The notes beneath the pieces are model-generated. The model was not told the DNA's origin. It was given only the letters and a program-made list of their open reading frames with translations, and made no database searches. Shown one piece after another: positions 19,039 to 28,700 of a DNA stretch of 41,265 bases. Positions within the stretch are counted from its first letter, which is position 1, and the number at the start of each line of letters is the position of its first letter. Position numbers and translations under genes: made by a program. Source of the DNA: Candidatus Magasanikbacteria bacterium CG10_big_fil_rev_8_21_14_0_10_47_10 (GTDB lineage Bacteria > Patescibacteriota > Patescibacteriia > Magasanikbacterales > UBA922); NCBI GenBank assembly GCA_002773135.1, contig PFCB01000030.1, positions 1 to 41,265 of the forward strand. The letters run 5' to 3'.

Positions 19039-20196
19039 TCATTTTTGACTTATTTTGGCAATATTTGCGCCTTTTTGTGCCCTCCCAAAATAATACGCGG
19101 CCAGAAGGGTTGTAATTGGAACAGCAACAATAAGCGTCATGCTGCCAACAATCATTCGTACTACTTCTTCCATGATAAGCTCACTATTGAGTGTGACCCA
19201 AATAGGCTTTTCGTATAGCTGAAACAAAATAAGAAGCGGCAATGATGCTCCGGTATACGCCAATACCAGTGTATTGACAAGAGAAATAATATGCTCACGC
19301 CCCACTGATATTCCCCGTTCGTATAAATCCCTAATTGATAGGGCGGCATCTGCCCGATGGATTTCCTCGACCGTTGCCGCTTGCGCTGTGGTCACGTCAT
19401 CCAATACACCCAGTGTTCCAATGATAATACCCCCCAAAAGTAATCCCTGTAAGTTTATTGTAATATCATTTGAAAATTGAAGAAAAAAAGCCTCCTCACT
19501 TCCAACACCAAACAAGTGAAGCCCTTTTACTGATACGTACGAAAAAATAAGCGCCAGCAAAAGCGATGCGATAGTACTGACAAATGCAATAACGGTTCGA
19601 CGCTTGAAACCATGCGCTAAAAATAATGCCGTTGACGCGATGACGACGCTGCCACTAAAGCTCACCCACAATGGACTGCCTCCCCCCACTATGCCCGGAA
19701 CAACATACCAAATGATAACGACAAAACTCAGGATTAACCCCAGAAACGCCCGTGCCCCGTAACGGCCGGCAAAGAGCAATGTCACACCCACGAACGCGGC
19801 AAGCAGCCACCACAGCCCACGCAGACGGTTGACATCGGTTATGACATATTCGCGGTCTGATTCCGAGCCATCGGGCTGCACAATGGTGCTCTGCGATACA
19901 ATCACCCGATCCCCCACCTGCAATGCCTGTGACTCACGTTGAGCCGCATCCACTTCGTACACAATTGAAGCGGGGTTCGCGCCACTAAAATCCTTGTCCG
20001 CAATTTCAATGGAAAGGACCTGGCGAAATATTGCAATACCAAAATCTTCCACAGCATCTTCCTTTATCACCTGAATCACGTTTCCTTTATAAAAAACTTC
20101 TTCCAAATGAGGATCTTGCGGCTCCACCGCTTGCGCAAAGGTTATGCCGGGAAGGGCCATGAGTGCCACAAAACAAAAAAGAATGCGTTTCTTCAT
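19039..20196 (-). CDS. YibE/F family membrane protein
   Basis: Signal peptide, extracytoplasmic domain, then multi-TM region with LLLGGIIIGTLGVLDDVTTAQAATVEEIHRAD. Confidence 0.88.
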   Translation of the reverse strand: MKKRILFCFVALMALPGITFAQAVEPQDPHLEEVFYKGNVIQVIKEDAVEDFGIAIFRQVLSIEIADKDFSGANPASIVYEVDAAQRESQALQVGDRVIVSQSTIVQPDGSESDREYVITDVNRLRGLWWLLAAFVGVTLLFAGRYGARAFLGLILSFVVIIWYVVPGIVGGGSPLWVSFSGSVVIASTALFLAHGFKRRTVIAFVSTIASLLLALIFSYVSVKGLHLFGVGSEEAFFLQFSNDITINLQGLLLGGIIIGTLGVLDDVTTAQAATVEEIHRADAALSIRDLYERGISVGREHIISLVNTLVLAYTGASLPLLILFQLYEKPIWVTLNSELIMEEVVRMIVGSMTLIVAVPITTLLAAYYFGRAQKGANIAKISQK

Positions 20197-20227
20197 ATAT
20201 TCCTATAGTACGCTATTCCCATAAAAA

Positions 20228-20254
20228 AACAATCCCGGTACGGCGGGACTGTTT
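20228..20254 (-). terminator. Rho-independent terminator
   Basis: Minus strand AACAGTCCCGCCGTACCGGGATTGTTTTTTT. Confidence 0.7.
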
Positions 20255-20275
20255 CCAATAAAACGCCTGATCAGT

Positions 20276-20662
20276 TTAAGCAAAAAAACCCTGATAGGTT
20301 AGATATGCTCCTGCAACAATCCACACAAGACCGCCGATTGTGTACCACTGAAGCATGAAATTTTTATTCTTAAACATGTCCAAAAGATCCGGGACAAGAA
20401 TCACCAAAGCGCCTTTGACAAACATAATCCAACCCAGCAACGTCACTAACCAGGCGCCACCGGTGGCGGTCCAAATATTGTGTTTCAAAATAATCAACAA
20501 ACCTATTCCCATCACAAATAAAGCAACCACCAAAATTATAGATGGCATTTTCAATAAATCTATGTCTGCATCATGATACTTCTTGCGATTGAGCAATACC
20601 CCGAGTCCCCCGACCAAAAAGAAAATCCCAAAGAGTTGCGCGAGCAATATGGTAAGTTCCAT
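20276..20662 (-). CDS. Small four-TM integral membrane protein, function unknown
   Basis: 128-aa hydrophobic ORF: MELTILLAQLFGIFFLVGGLGVLLNRKKY...GLVWIVAGAYLTYQGFFA. Confidence 0.65.
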   Translation of the reverse strand: MELTILLAQLFGIFFLVGGLGVLLNRKKYHDADIDLLKMPSIILVVALFVMGIGLLIILKHNIWTATGGAWLVTLLGWIMFVKGALVILVPDLLDMFKNKNFMLQWYTIGGLVWIVAGAYLTYQGFFA

Positions 20663-20683
20663 ATGTTATAGGTTAGTGACTAA

Positions 20684-21160
20684 TTAATTTATAAGCCAAA
20701 TCACGGCATTCAAATATGTGGCAAAGGCAACCCAGGCCATATATGGAAGCAAGAGTGCGGCCGCACGTTTGTCCACTCTATCAAACGTTATGGTGGTAAA
20801 ACCAATGAGGGGAAGGAAAAAAATAATAACAATAAGGGCAAAGCCGGGACTCTTGAATCCAAAAAAAACAATAGACCACAAGGAATTCACTGCCAACTGA
20901 ATGAGAAATAAAAAGCTGGCGCTACGAACTCTTTCGCGGTGCCAGCCTTTTTGTAATATCAAATACCACGCGATCCCCATGAGTATGAAAAGAAAAAACC
21001 ATGCCGGCCCAAAAATCCAGTTGGGCGGATTCAATGCGGGCTTATTGAGTGATGCATACCAGTAGTCAATTGCCGGTGCGGTCGCTATGGATCCAATAAT
21101 ACCTGCCAGCTGCGGCAACGCGAGTGCCCCAATAAGGGCGAATGGATGTCTAATTTTCAT
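20684..21160 (-). CDS. TspO/MBR family protein
   Basis: WYASLNKPALNPPNWIFGPAWFFLFILMGIAWYLI, AVNSLWSIVFFGFKSPG. Confidence 0.92.
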   Translation of the reverse strand: MKIRHPFALIGALALPQLAGIIGSIATAPAIDYWYASLNKPALNPPNWIFGPAWFFLFILMGIAWYLILQKGWHRERVRSASFLFLIQLAVNSLWSIVFFGFKSPGFALIVIIFFLPLIGFTTITFDRVDKRAAALLLPYMAWVAFATYLNAVIWLIN

Positions 21161-21181
21161 ATCGCTGTATAGTATACAACA

Positions 21182-21218
21182 AAAAAGAGACCGGAGCGAA
21201 CCCCAGTCTCTTTTTAAC
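21182..21218. terminator. Terminator hairpin downstream of the acidic small ORF
   Basis: AAAAAGAGACTGGGGTTCGCTCCGGTCTCTTTTTT (minus strand). Confidence 0.65.
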
Positions 21219-21225
21219 AGTACAA

Positions 21226-21408
21226 TTACATGGCAGCCGGTGCATCGCCAGCCGGCATTGCTTCGTCCGCGGCTGGTGTCTCCGGTGCTGCCGGTGCCTC
21301 TGGCATTGGCATATCTGAGCCGCCTGCTGGCATTTGTGCGTCGCCAGCCGGTGCTGCCATTGTTGAGTCATCTGACGGCATCGCGCCGTCTCCGTCAAAG
21401 TGGAACAT
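21226..21408 (-). CDS. 60-aa acidic Met/Ala/Pro/Asp-rich low-complexity protein
   Basis: MFHFDGDGAMPSDDSTMAAPAGDAQMPAGGSDMPMPEAPAAPETPAADEAMPAGDAPAAM*; no Lys/Arg; own terminator; co-directional with neighbours. Confidence 0.55.
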   Translation of the reverse strand: MFHFDGDGAMPSDDSTMAAPAGDAQMPAGGSDMPMPEAPAAPETPAADEAMPAGDAPAAM

Positions 21409-21536
21409 ACTCTGTGTGTGTTAAGAATAAACAGTGTATCTATTTAGTATAAAGAAAAATCTTGGATTGAGATACCCGTATGCGCTAAAACTCTGTGGAA
21501 GAACCTAAATACTTTCCTACACGCAGGTAAATATGC

Positions 21537-22241
21537 CTACGTGCGTATGGATACATCATCTACAAATAATGAAAATTTTTTTTGTAACTGTACCATCTCA
21601 TCGTTCGTAAAGGGATGATACAACCCATACGCAGGATTCAATGTTATACCCGGACGAAACGTTTGCAAAAACAATTTTGTAGCTCCGCGAATGTCCTGTG
21701 CCATAGACTCAATCACATCCGGTGTATGAAATTCTCGTACAAGGGTTGATCGAAATTCATACGGCAGCGTCCCATTCATAAGAATCATAACGCTTTCCCG
21801 AAGCTTGTCCGTATCAACGCGTGGCCCCACAAGCCGTGGGTAATCAGCAAGTGCTGTCTTCAAGTCCATTGCCACATAGTCTACCACGTCCTGCTCAATG
21901 AGAGTTGAAAGCACATCCGGATTATTCCCATTGGTGTCCAATTTTACCAAAAATCCTTTATCTTTGATTGTCTGCAAAAACAGGGGAAGATCTTTGTGAA
22001 TGGTTGGTTCTCCTCCGCTGACAACCACGCCGTCGAGTTTGCCTTTTCGTTCATCCAAAAAAGAAAAAAAAGATTCCTCAGGAATAAAGCTGGATTTCAG
22101 ATTTTTCAATTTTTCGGGTAATACAAATTCCGGATTGTGACAGTATCCACACCGAAACTGGCATCCCGGTGTAAACGCTATGCACGCAACATGCTCGGGA
22201 TAATCCAAAATAGTAAATCTTTGAACAGCACTTAGGCGCAT
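21537..22241 (-). CDS. nrdG: Anaerobic ribonucleotide reductase activating protein (radical SAM)
   Basis: CxxxCxxC in FTPGCQFRCGYCHNPEF; VVSGGEPTIHKDLP; adjacent to nrdD. Confidence 0.9.
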   Translation of the reverse strand: MRLSAVQRFTILDYPEHVACIAFTPGCQFRCGYCHNPEFVLPEKLKNLKSSFIPEESFFSFLDERKGKLDGVVVSGGEPTIHKDLPLFLQTIKDKGFLVKLDTNGNNPDVLSTLIEQDVVDYVAMDLKTALADYPRLVGPRVDTDKLRESVMILMNGTLPYEFRSTLVREFHTPDVIESMAQDIRGATKLFLQTFRPGITLNPAYGLYHPFTNDEMVQLQKKFSLFVDDVSIRT

Positions 22242-22411
22242 GTTTCTGAATATTGTGCCACGAATGCCTTATTTGCCGCGGCACATTCGGTAAAGTGCTT
22301 CCTTGAATAGTGTTCGCTTTTCTTTCCAATATTGAAGTGCGATACGGGCCGATGATACCCCATAACCCGTGTCCACACTTCACAACGCGTCCGCTCTTTT
22401 GGTGCTGTCAT
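22232..22411 (-). CDS. Stand-alone glycyl-radical domain of class III ribonucleotide reductase (59 aa, not in ORF track)
   Basis: Translated by hand: MTAPKERTRCEVWTRVMGYHRPVSHFNIGKKSEHYSRKHFTECAAANKAFVAQYSETCA*; RVMGYHRPV..FNIGKKSEH is the NrdD C-terminal glycyl-radical signature; stop overlaps nrdG start. Confidence 0.8.
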   Translation of the reverse strand: MTAPKERTRCEVWTRVMGYHRPVSHFNIGKKSEHYSRKHFTECAAANKAFVAQYSETCA

Positions 22412-22447
22412 ATATGATATATTTACGCATTAAATATTATGTGTTGT

Positions 22448-24562
22448 TTACGCCTGTTTCACTATCTCCATATGTGGAACTCGGATTGCCATTTCAAATC
22501 GCTCGCCGCTTGTCCCATTTTCTTCATCACACCGAGGGCAATAATCAAATTCACCGGCTAAATATCCGTGCTTGGGACAAATGGAAAATGTTGGCGTAAT
22601 GGTGATGTAGGGCAGACGATAGCGACTTAATACTTTTCGAACCAAATCACGACACATTTCCGGGCTGCTGATACGCTCACTCATATAGCAGTGAAAAACC
22701 GTCCCTCCGGTATACTTTGTTTGCAAACTATCTTGCAGATCAAGCGCTTCAAACAAATCATCGGTGTAACCAACAGGAATTTGAGATGAGTTGGTGTAAT
22801 AGGGTGACTCATCTGTCCCCGCCTGCAAAATATCGGCAAATCGTTTTTTATCTTCTTTGGCAAAACGATACGTGGTTCCCTCGGCGGGAGTCGCCTCCAA
22901 ATTGTACATATTCCCTGTTTCTTCCTGAAACTGTTGCAATTTGTCACGCATCATGTCCAAAATTTCTTCGGCGAACGCATGCCCCCACTCACTCGTAATA
23001 TCGTGTTTGTCAGCGGTAAAATTGCGAATGGCTTCATTCAACCCATTGACCCCAACAGTTGAAAAGTGATTTCTCAAATATCCCAAATATCGTTTGGTAT
23101 ATGGAAAGAGTCCCCGATCGATCCATTTTTGAATTTCTTTTCGTTTTATTTCAAGTGATGTTTTGGCCAATTCCATCAAATATGACACGCGTTCAATAAA
23201 CTGTTCTTTGTCCCCCCTGTACAAATACCCTATGCGTGCCATGTTGATGGTAACCACACCGAGTGATCCGGTCATTTCAGCCGAACCAAACAAACCACCT
23301 CCACGTTTTTTTAGCTCTTTAAGATCAAGCTGTAAACGACAGCACATAGAACGCACATCACCGGGATTCAGGTCTGAATTCAAGAAATTCTGAAAGTACG
23401 GCGTCCCGTATTTGGCGGTCATCTCGAATAACGGTATTGTTTTTGGATCGTTCCAGTCAAAATCTTTTGTAATATTGTATGTTGGAATTGGGAACGTGAA
23501 TGTACGACCTTTCGCGTCGCCTTTTGTCATGACCTCTATGAACGCTTTATTGACCATGTCCATCTCTTTTTGCAATTCTCCAAAAGAATACTCAAATTCT
23601 TTACCGCCCAATATCAAACGTTTTGCTTTTAAATCTTCCGGACATATCCAATCAAGTGTGATATTGGTAAATGGCGTCTGTGTCCCCCATCGAGACGGGA
23701 TGTTCATGTTAAAGACGAACGACTGAATGTTTTGGTGAACATATTCGTACACCTGATTGTGCACATACGTCTCCAGGGCATCTGGCGTAGCAAACCGAAT
23801 GCCATCATCCGCCAAACTATTGCGCAGCTCCATTTCAAACTTTTTCACAAAAGGCGCCATGTAGGTGTCAAAACTGGAAAATGCTTGTGCGCCGGCCCAT
23901 TCATTTTGAAGCGTTCCTAAAAAATTGACCATCTGCGCAACCGCTGAGCTCAAATGCTTCGGTGGCCCTGATTCTATCTTGTTGCTCACGCCATTAAACC
24001 CTTCTTCAAGAAGGGCGCGGAGACTCCAGCCGGCACAATAGCCGGACAACATATCCAAATCATGAATATGCACATCAGCATTACGATGCGCATCACCAAT
24101 CCCTTGCGGATACACATGCGACAACCAATAGTTCGCGGTGACCTTGCCGGCCGTATTCAAAATCATACCGCCCAAGGAATATCCCTGGTTGGAATTTGCG
24201 TTTACGCGCCAGTCCAATTTTTGCAGATACTCATCAATCGTCTTTTCCACGTCAACCACGACATTTCTATCCTGCCGTCTTTCTTCTCGCTTTGCCCTGT
24301 ACAAAATGTATGCTTTGGCTGTCGTGGCATAGCCGGCCTGAATAAGAACCTGCTCCACTAAATCCTGAATTTCTTCTACAGAGGGAATACGATCCGGAAA
24401 CATGTCATTTCCCTGAACCAACACGTCCTGTGTCAGTACAAACGCAGCAGAGTGGTCTCCGCTATGTGTCGCCTTGAGCGCGGCATGCAATGCCCGTTCT
24501 ATCTTTCTGCTATCAAAGTCAACCACTTCACCGTTTCTCTTTTGTATCTTGTACAATGGCAT
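22448..24562 (-). CDS. nrdD: Anaerobic ribonucleoside-triphosphate reductase, large part (ATP-cone + barrel + Zn motif, no glycyl-radical domain)
   Basis: ATP-cone YKIQKRNGEVVDFDSRKIERAL; RSMCCRLQLD; YYTNSSQIPVGYTDDLFEALDLQDSLQTKYTGGTVFHCYMSERI; CPKHGYLAGEFDYCPRC; ends MEIVKQA* with no RVxGY...GK motif. Confidence 0.93.
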   Translation of the reverse strand: MPLYKIQKRNGEVVDFDSRKIERALHAALKATHSGDHSAAFVLTQDVLVQGNDMFPDRIPSVEEIQDLVEQVLIQAGYATTAKAYILYRAKREERRQDRNVVVDVEKTIDEYLQKLDWRVNANSNQGYSLGGMILNTAGKVTANYWLSHVYPQGIGDAHRNADVHIHDLDMLSGYCAGWSLRALLEEGFNGVSNKIESGPPKHLSSAVAQMVNFLGTLQNEWAGAQAFSSFDTYMAPFVKKFEMELRNSLADDGIRFATPDALETYVHNQVYEYVHQNIQSFVFNMNIPSRWGTQTPFTNITLDWICPEDLKAKRLILGGKEFEYSFGELQKEMDMVNKAFIEVMTKGDAKGRTFTFPIPTYNITKDFDWNDPKTIPLFEMTAKYGTPYFQNFLNSDLNPGDVRSMCCRLQLDLKELKKRGGGLFGSAEMTGSLGVVTINMARIGYLYRGDKEQFIERVSYLMELAKTSLEIKRKEIQKWIDRGLFPYTKRYLGYLRNHFSTVGVNGLNEAIRNFTADKHDITSEWGHAFAEEILDMMRDKLQQFQEETGNMYNLEATPAEGTTYRFAKEDKKRFADILQAGTDESPYYTNSSQIPVGYTDDLFEALDLQDSLQTKYTGGTVFHCYMSERISSPEMCRDLVRKVLSRYRLPYITITPTFSICPKHGYLAGEFDYCPRCDEENGTSGERFEMAIRVPHMEIVKQA

Positions 24563-24579
24563 AGGCACGGGTTATCAAT

Positions 24580-24605
24580 AAAAAAAGACTCCTTGTATAA
24601 GGAGT
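24580..24605 (-). terminator. Rho-independent terminator/attenuator between the sigma factor and nrdD
   Basis: Minus strand ACTCCTTATACAAGGAGTCTTTTTTT. Confidence 0.75.
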
Positions 24606-24635
24606 AAACACACCAACACGGTAAAAGGTGTCACG

Positions 24636-25676
24636 CTAGTCGTGCAACAAATCTCGGAGTTTTTTCCTGGAACGTGATAAATGTAACTTTATGGCATTTT
24701 CTGTTTTATTCAAGTGGCCGGCAATTTCTTGGACACTCCAATCCTTTTTATATTTTAGCTCAAGAACAGTCTGTTCGGTCTCGGATAACGTCCCTATTTG
24801 ATTCCAAAGTAAGCATATCTGCCCATAGGATTCAGATGTAGGATCAACGAAGAGACAATCGTCCTCCAAAGGAACTGTCCCCTTTTTTCTATAAAAATTC
24901 ACCAACACATTGTGTGCTATTCGTAACAAATACGTCTTGTAACTGGCATTTCCCACCACAAACGTCTGAAGCGCCTCATACGCCCGAATAAAGACATCCT
25001 GCGCCAGATCAGACGCCACCTCACCACTGCTTACCCGTCGAAAGAAAAATCGCTGTATGTCCTCATGGTATTTTTCAAAAATTTTACCAAAATCCGCAGA
25101 ATCTCGCTGTGCCATTACAACAAGAACAGCGTCGTCGTGACGATCTGAAAAATCTTCCCGGGTAGGAGCAATTAAAAGATGCTGAAGCACCCTATCGAGG
25201 GTATCAGGTATATCATGCGGCAGCTGTGCCCCCAACCAACCGCCCAAAACCGACAGAGTTAAAGCCTTAGGGTCACCCGCAACAGCCGCTTTCACCCGAC
25301 AATAAAAATTATCAGAAAACGACGCGGACTGCTCTACGGGATGTACCTCCATAAAATAGGCAATGCTTTTGTCCGGCCGAACAATGGGCGCAATATGAGC
25401 GGTATCGTAGATGATAGTCCCATTCTTTTTTTTATTCTCTATGGCGCTCACAAATGGCTGCCGTTCCCTTTCGATAGTGCCCCACAAATCTCTGTAGTAC
25501 TGCCTTGGCATATGCCCTCCCCACACATTACCCGGTTTAAGACCAATAGCCTGAGCTGGCATAAAGCCGGTACGCTTCTCTATGGCCCCGTTTACATACA
25601 AAATGACCCCATGGGGATCTGTTATGCACAGGGTGCCAGGAGCAGTGTCTAGGGAGTGTTTGAGCGCGGTATCCAT
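24636..25676 (-). CDS. PAS domain-sigma70 (ECF-like r2/r4) fusion
   Basis: PAS: LDTAPGTLCITDPHGVILYVNGAIEKRTGFMPAQAIGLKPGNVWGGHMPRQYYRDLWGTIERERQPF; sigma r2: FEKYHEDIQRFFFRRVSSGEVASDLAQDVFIRAYEAL...YLLRIAHNVLVNFYRKK; r4: LSETEQTVLELKYKKDWSVQEIAGHLNKTENAIKLHLSRSRKKLRDLL. Confidence 0.85.
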   Translation of the reverse strand: MDTALKHSLDTAPGTLCITDPHGVILYVNGAIEKRTGFMPAQAIGLKPGNVWGGHMPRQYYRDLWGTIERERQPFVSAIENKKKNGTIIYDTAHIAPIVRPDKSIAYFMEVHPVEQSASFSDNFYCRVKAAVAGDPKALTLSVLGGWLGAQLPHDIPDTLDRVLQHLLIAPTREDFSDRHDDAVLVVMAQRDSADFGKIFEKYHEDIQRFFFRRVSSGEVASDLAQDVFIRAYEALQTFVVGNASYKTYLLRIAHNVLVNFYRKKGTVPLEDDCLFVDPTSESYGQICLLWNQIGTLSETEQTVLELKYKKDWSVQEIAGHLNKTENAIKLHLSRSRKKLRDLLHD

Positions 25677-25704
25677 ACATATATATGGTACCATATTTCC
25701 CCTC

Positions 25705-25731
25705 AAAAAACCCCGTGTGAACGGGGTTTTT
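25705..25731. terminator. Terminator after the RND permease
   Basis: AAAAACCCCGT-GTGA-ACGGGGTTTTT. Confidence 0.8.
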
Positions 25732-25733
25732 GT

Positions 25734-28700
25734 CTAGTCCTGTATCCACCGTTTGTAGAGCATGGGGACAAAAAAGAGTGTCAAAAATGTTGAAAAAATA
25801 AGTCCGAAAATAATGGCAAATCCCAAAGATCGCCATACTTCTTCTGTCAGCGCCAAAGGAAGGATTCCCAAGACTGTGGTAATAGTCGTCATGATAATCG
25901 GTTTGAGTCGCGATTCTCCGGCATCGGCAATCGCAGCATCAGTGCTCATGCCTTCTTGTTTGGCCGCATTAATTCTATCAATAAGAATAATGGCGTTATT
26001 CACCACAATGCCCACAAGCGCAACAATACCGATAATCCCCGGAAAACTCAGCGGCAAATTCAACAACGTAAGCCCCGGGAACACGCCAATCATAGCAAGT
26101 GGAATGGTGGTCAAAATAATCAAACTTTGTTTAAACGAATTGAATTGAAGCACAAGCAGTGCGGCAATCAAGAAGACAGACAAAATCATGGCACGAAACA
26201 TGTCTGTAAATGACTGATTAATATCTTCATTTTCTCCACCAAGCTGAATAGTGTATCCGTCAGGAATATCAATTTCATCCATTCTGGAATCTATGCCAGC
26301 AAAAATATCAATGGCGGTTGCTTTTCCTTCGGTAAAACCGGTCACCTTTGCAATCCGTTCACTATCTTGATGTTCAATACGCGCTCGGCTATTGTCCAGT
26401 GTAATGTCCGCAATGCTTGATAGTGGAACTTCTCCCGTTGGCGTTGTGATAGTTAACCCACGGATTGTTTCAATATCTGTTTTGGCAGCTTTTTGCTGCT
26501 TACTATTGAGTGCTGTTCGAACCACAATGTCAACATCATCGCCGCCCTGGTTCACCGATGTGGCAACAGTACCTGCAATGGCATTGCGAAGTGACAGAGC
26601 AACATCAATTGTAGACAATCCATACCGCGCAGCTCTGACACGATCAACATGCAGCACAAACTCTCCATTTGTTTGTTCAACCGTACTCTGTACATTTCGA
26701 GTGCCATCAATTGTTTTAAGCAACTGTTCAAAATCACGCGCCAACCGATCAAGTGTATCCAAATCCTCTCCCAATATTGTTACCACAACTGGGGCTTCAC
26801 TTGGTGGACCAAAATTCCCTTGGCTTACTCGAACAATACCGGGCTGCAGCTGATCAAGTTTTTTTTGATAGGTATCAACGAACTCGCTGCTTGTCGGACG
26901 ATCTTTTTCCACCAGCTTCACTGTAATATACCCTTGATGCCCGTTTCCAGTGCTGGCAGTACTTCCGGCTCCGGATGCCTGTCCAACATTAACAACATAC
27001 GATGTAATACGCGGATCTTGCTGTAATTGCTGCTCAATACGCTCAATCAATTCGCTTGTGCGCTCAACCGGTGTTCCAATCGGCATTTCAAAATCAATGG
27101 CAAACTGTGGCTCATTTGAATTTGGAAACATGTTGACCTTGAGCGCGCCAAGGGCCGGTAACGAATAACTGATAATCATCATCAACACAGTCCAACGGAT
27201 AATTCGTTTATGCATTTTTCTATCTAAAAGCATGCCTTCCACAAAAACGCGATATCTTTTTTGCAACCCTTCCACATACACATCAATGCGAGCGAGCCGA
27301 GCCGGCCGTGCATAGTCCACAGCTCTTTTTTTACGCTGATAGGTAGCCACCACAGCCGAGAGAGTCGTTACCAAGCCAAGAGCAACAAACAATGACGAAA
27401 TGAGAACACCACTGACAGTGAGTGGAATACTTTTGATATATTGACCAATAATACCACTGGTTAACAACATTGGGACAAAGGCAAAGACCGTGGTTAATGT
27501 ACCTGCAATAAGGGGCCACTGGTATTCGCGCACCACTTTTTTTGCCGCGTCAAATGGATTGAGACCGCTTTTGAGTTCTCTATTCATCCCCTCATTAATC
27601 ACAATAGCACTGTCGACCAAAATTCCGAGCGATAAAATGAGAGAAAAAAGTGTCATAAAATTGATCGTTAAATCAATATATGACAAGTACGCAAACGTCA
27701 TTAAAAATGAAAACGGTATGGCAATAGCCGCCATAATGGCTTCACGAAAGCCCAAAATTACAAACAAAATAAGAAAGACAATGACAACCGTCGCAATGCC
27801 GTTTCTCGATAGTGACGTCAAATCACTTTTCACATATTCCGCAAGATCGATGATTTCGAGGGTCTTTACACCATCTGGCAATTCTTCATCAACAATTTGC
27901 TGCATTGTTTTTTTTACTGCAGCCGATGTCTTCACAATGTCTCCTCCTGATTGTTTATACATCAAAAGGGTAACAGCAGGTTCTGCTGTTTTATTATCTA
28001 TGGTCATGCGAGAGATGCTCGTCTGCTCGCTCACACCTTGCACAACAGTCGCAATATCTGAAATACGGACAGGCACACCGCTTACGCTGGCAACGGGCAC
28101 CCGTTCAATATCTTGCAAATTTTCAAGGCGTCCGGCCAACCGGATATTAAACGCTTCACCGGCAGTTTCAATCGCACCAATCGGAATATCACTGTTTGCA
28201 GAAGATACAGCGCGCGTAACTTGCGCAATTGAAATACCAAATGTATCAAGCTGCGCTTTATTTACGACAATTTGAATTTGCTTTTCGTGCCCACCAATGA
28301 CTTGCACCTTTGACACGCCACTCACACGCTCAATTTCATCCTTGATTTGATTGGCGAATTCAGTCAATTCCGCTGTCCGAAATGGTCCACCAAGTGACAT
28401 TTGCAAAAAAGCAGAATCGCTTACAGTTATTTCTTGAATAATCGGATCTTTTGCCTCTTCTGGTAAGTCAACAACCGCTTCATCTACAGCATCCTTGAGG
28501 TCTGCGATAACTTGCTCTCTGTCTGCCTTTGCTTCAAATTCAACCACCACGGAAGATACACCCCCACGAGAAGTTGAATCAATACTTTTTATATCCGAAA
28601 GACCGCTTATTTTATCTTCCAACGGATTGGTCACAAGCTCTTCCACGTCAATTGGGCTGGCACCGGGAAATGGTGTTGCCACAACCACAATAGGGATATT

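Noticed and set aside
21230-21424. 64-aa plus-strand Ala/Gly/Ser-rich ORF
   Set aside because: Mirror of the acidic minus-strand ORF produced by its GC-rich repeats; terminator and neighbouring genes favour the minus strand.
22078-22383. 101-aa minus-strand ORF (MKCGHGLWGIIGPYRTS...) listed in the track at the nrdD/nrdG junction
   Set aside because: It is the wrong frame over the real 59-aa glycyl-radical ORF and the nrdG start; no recognisable domain.
27490-28275. 261-aa plus-strand ORF inside the RND permease region
   Set aside because: Antisense to a clear RND permease; no recognisable domain.
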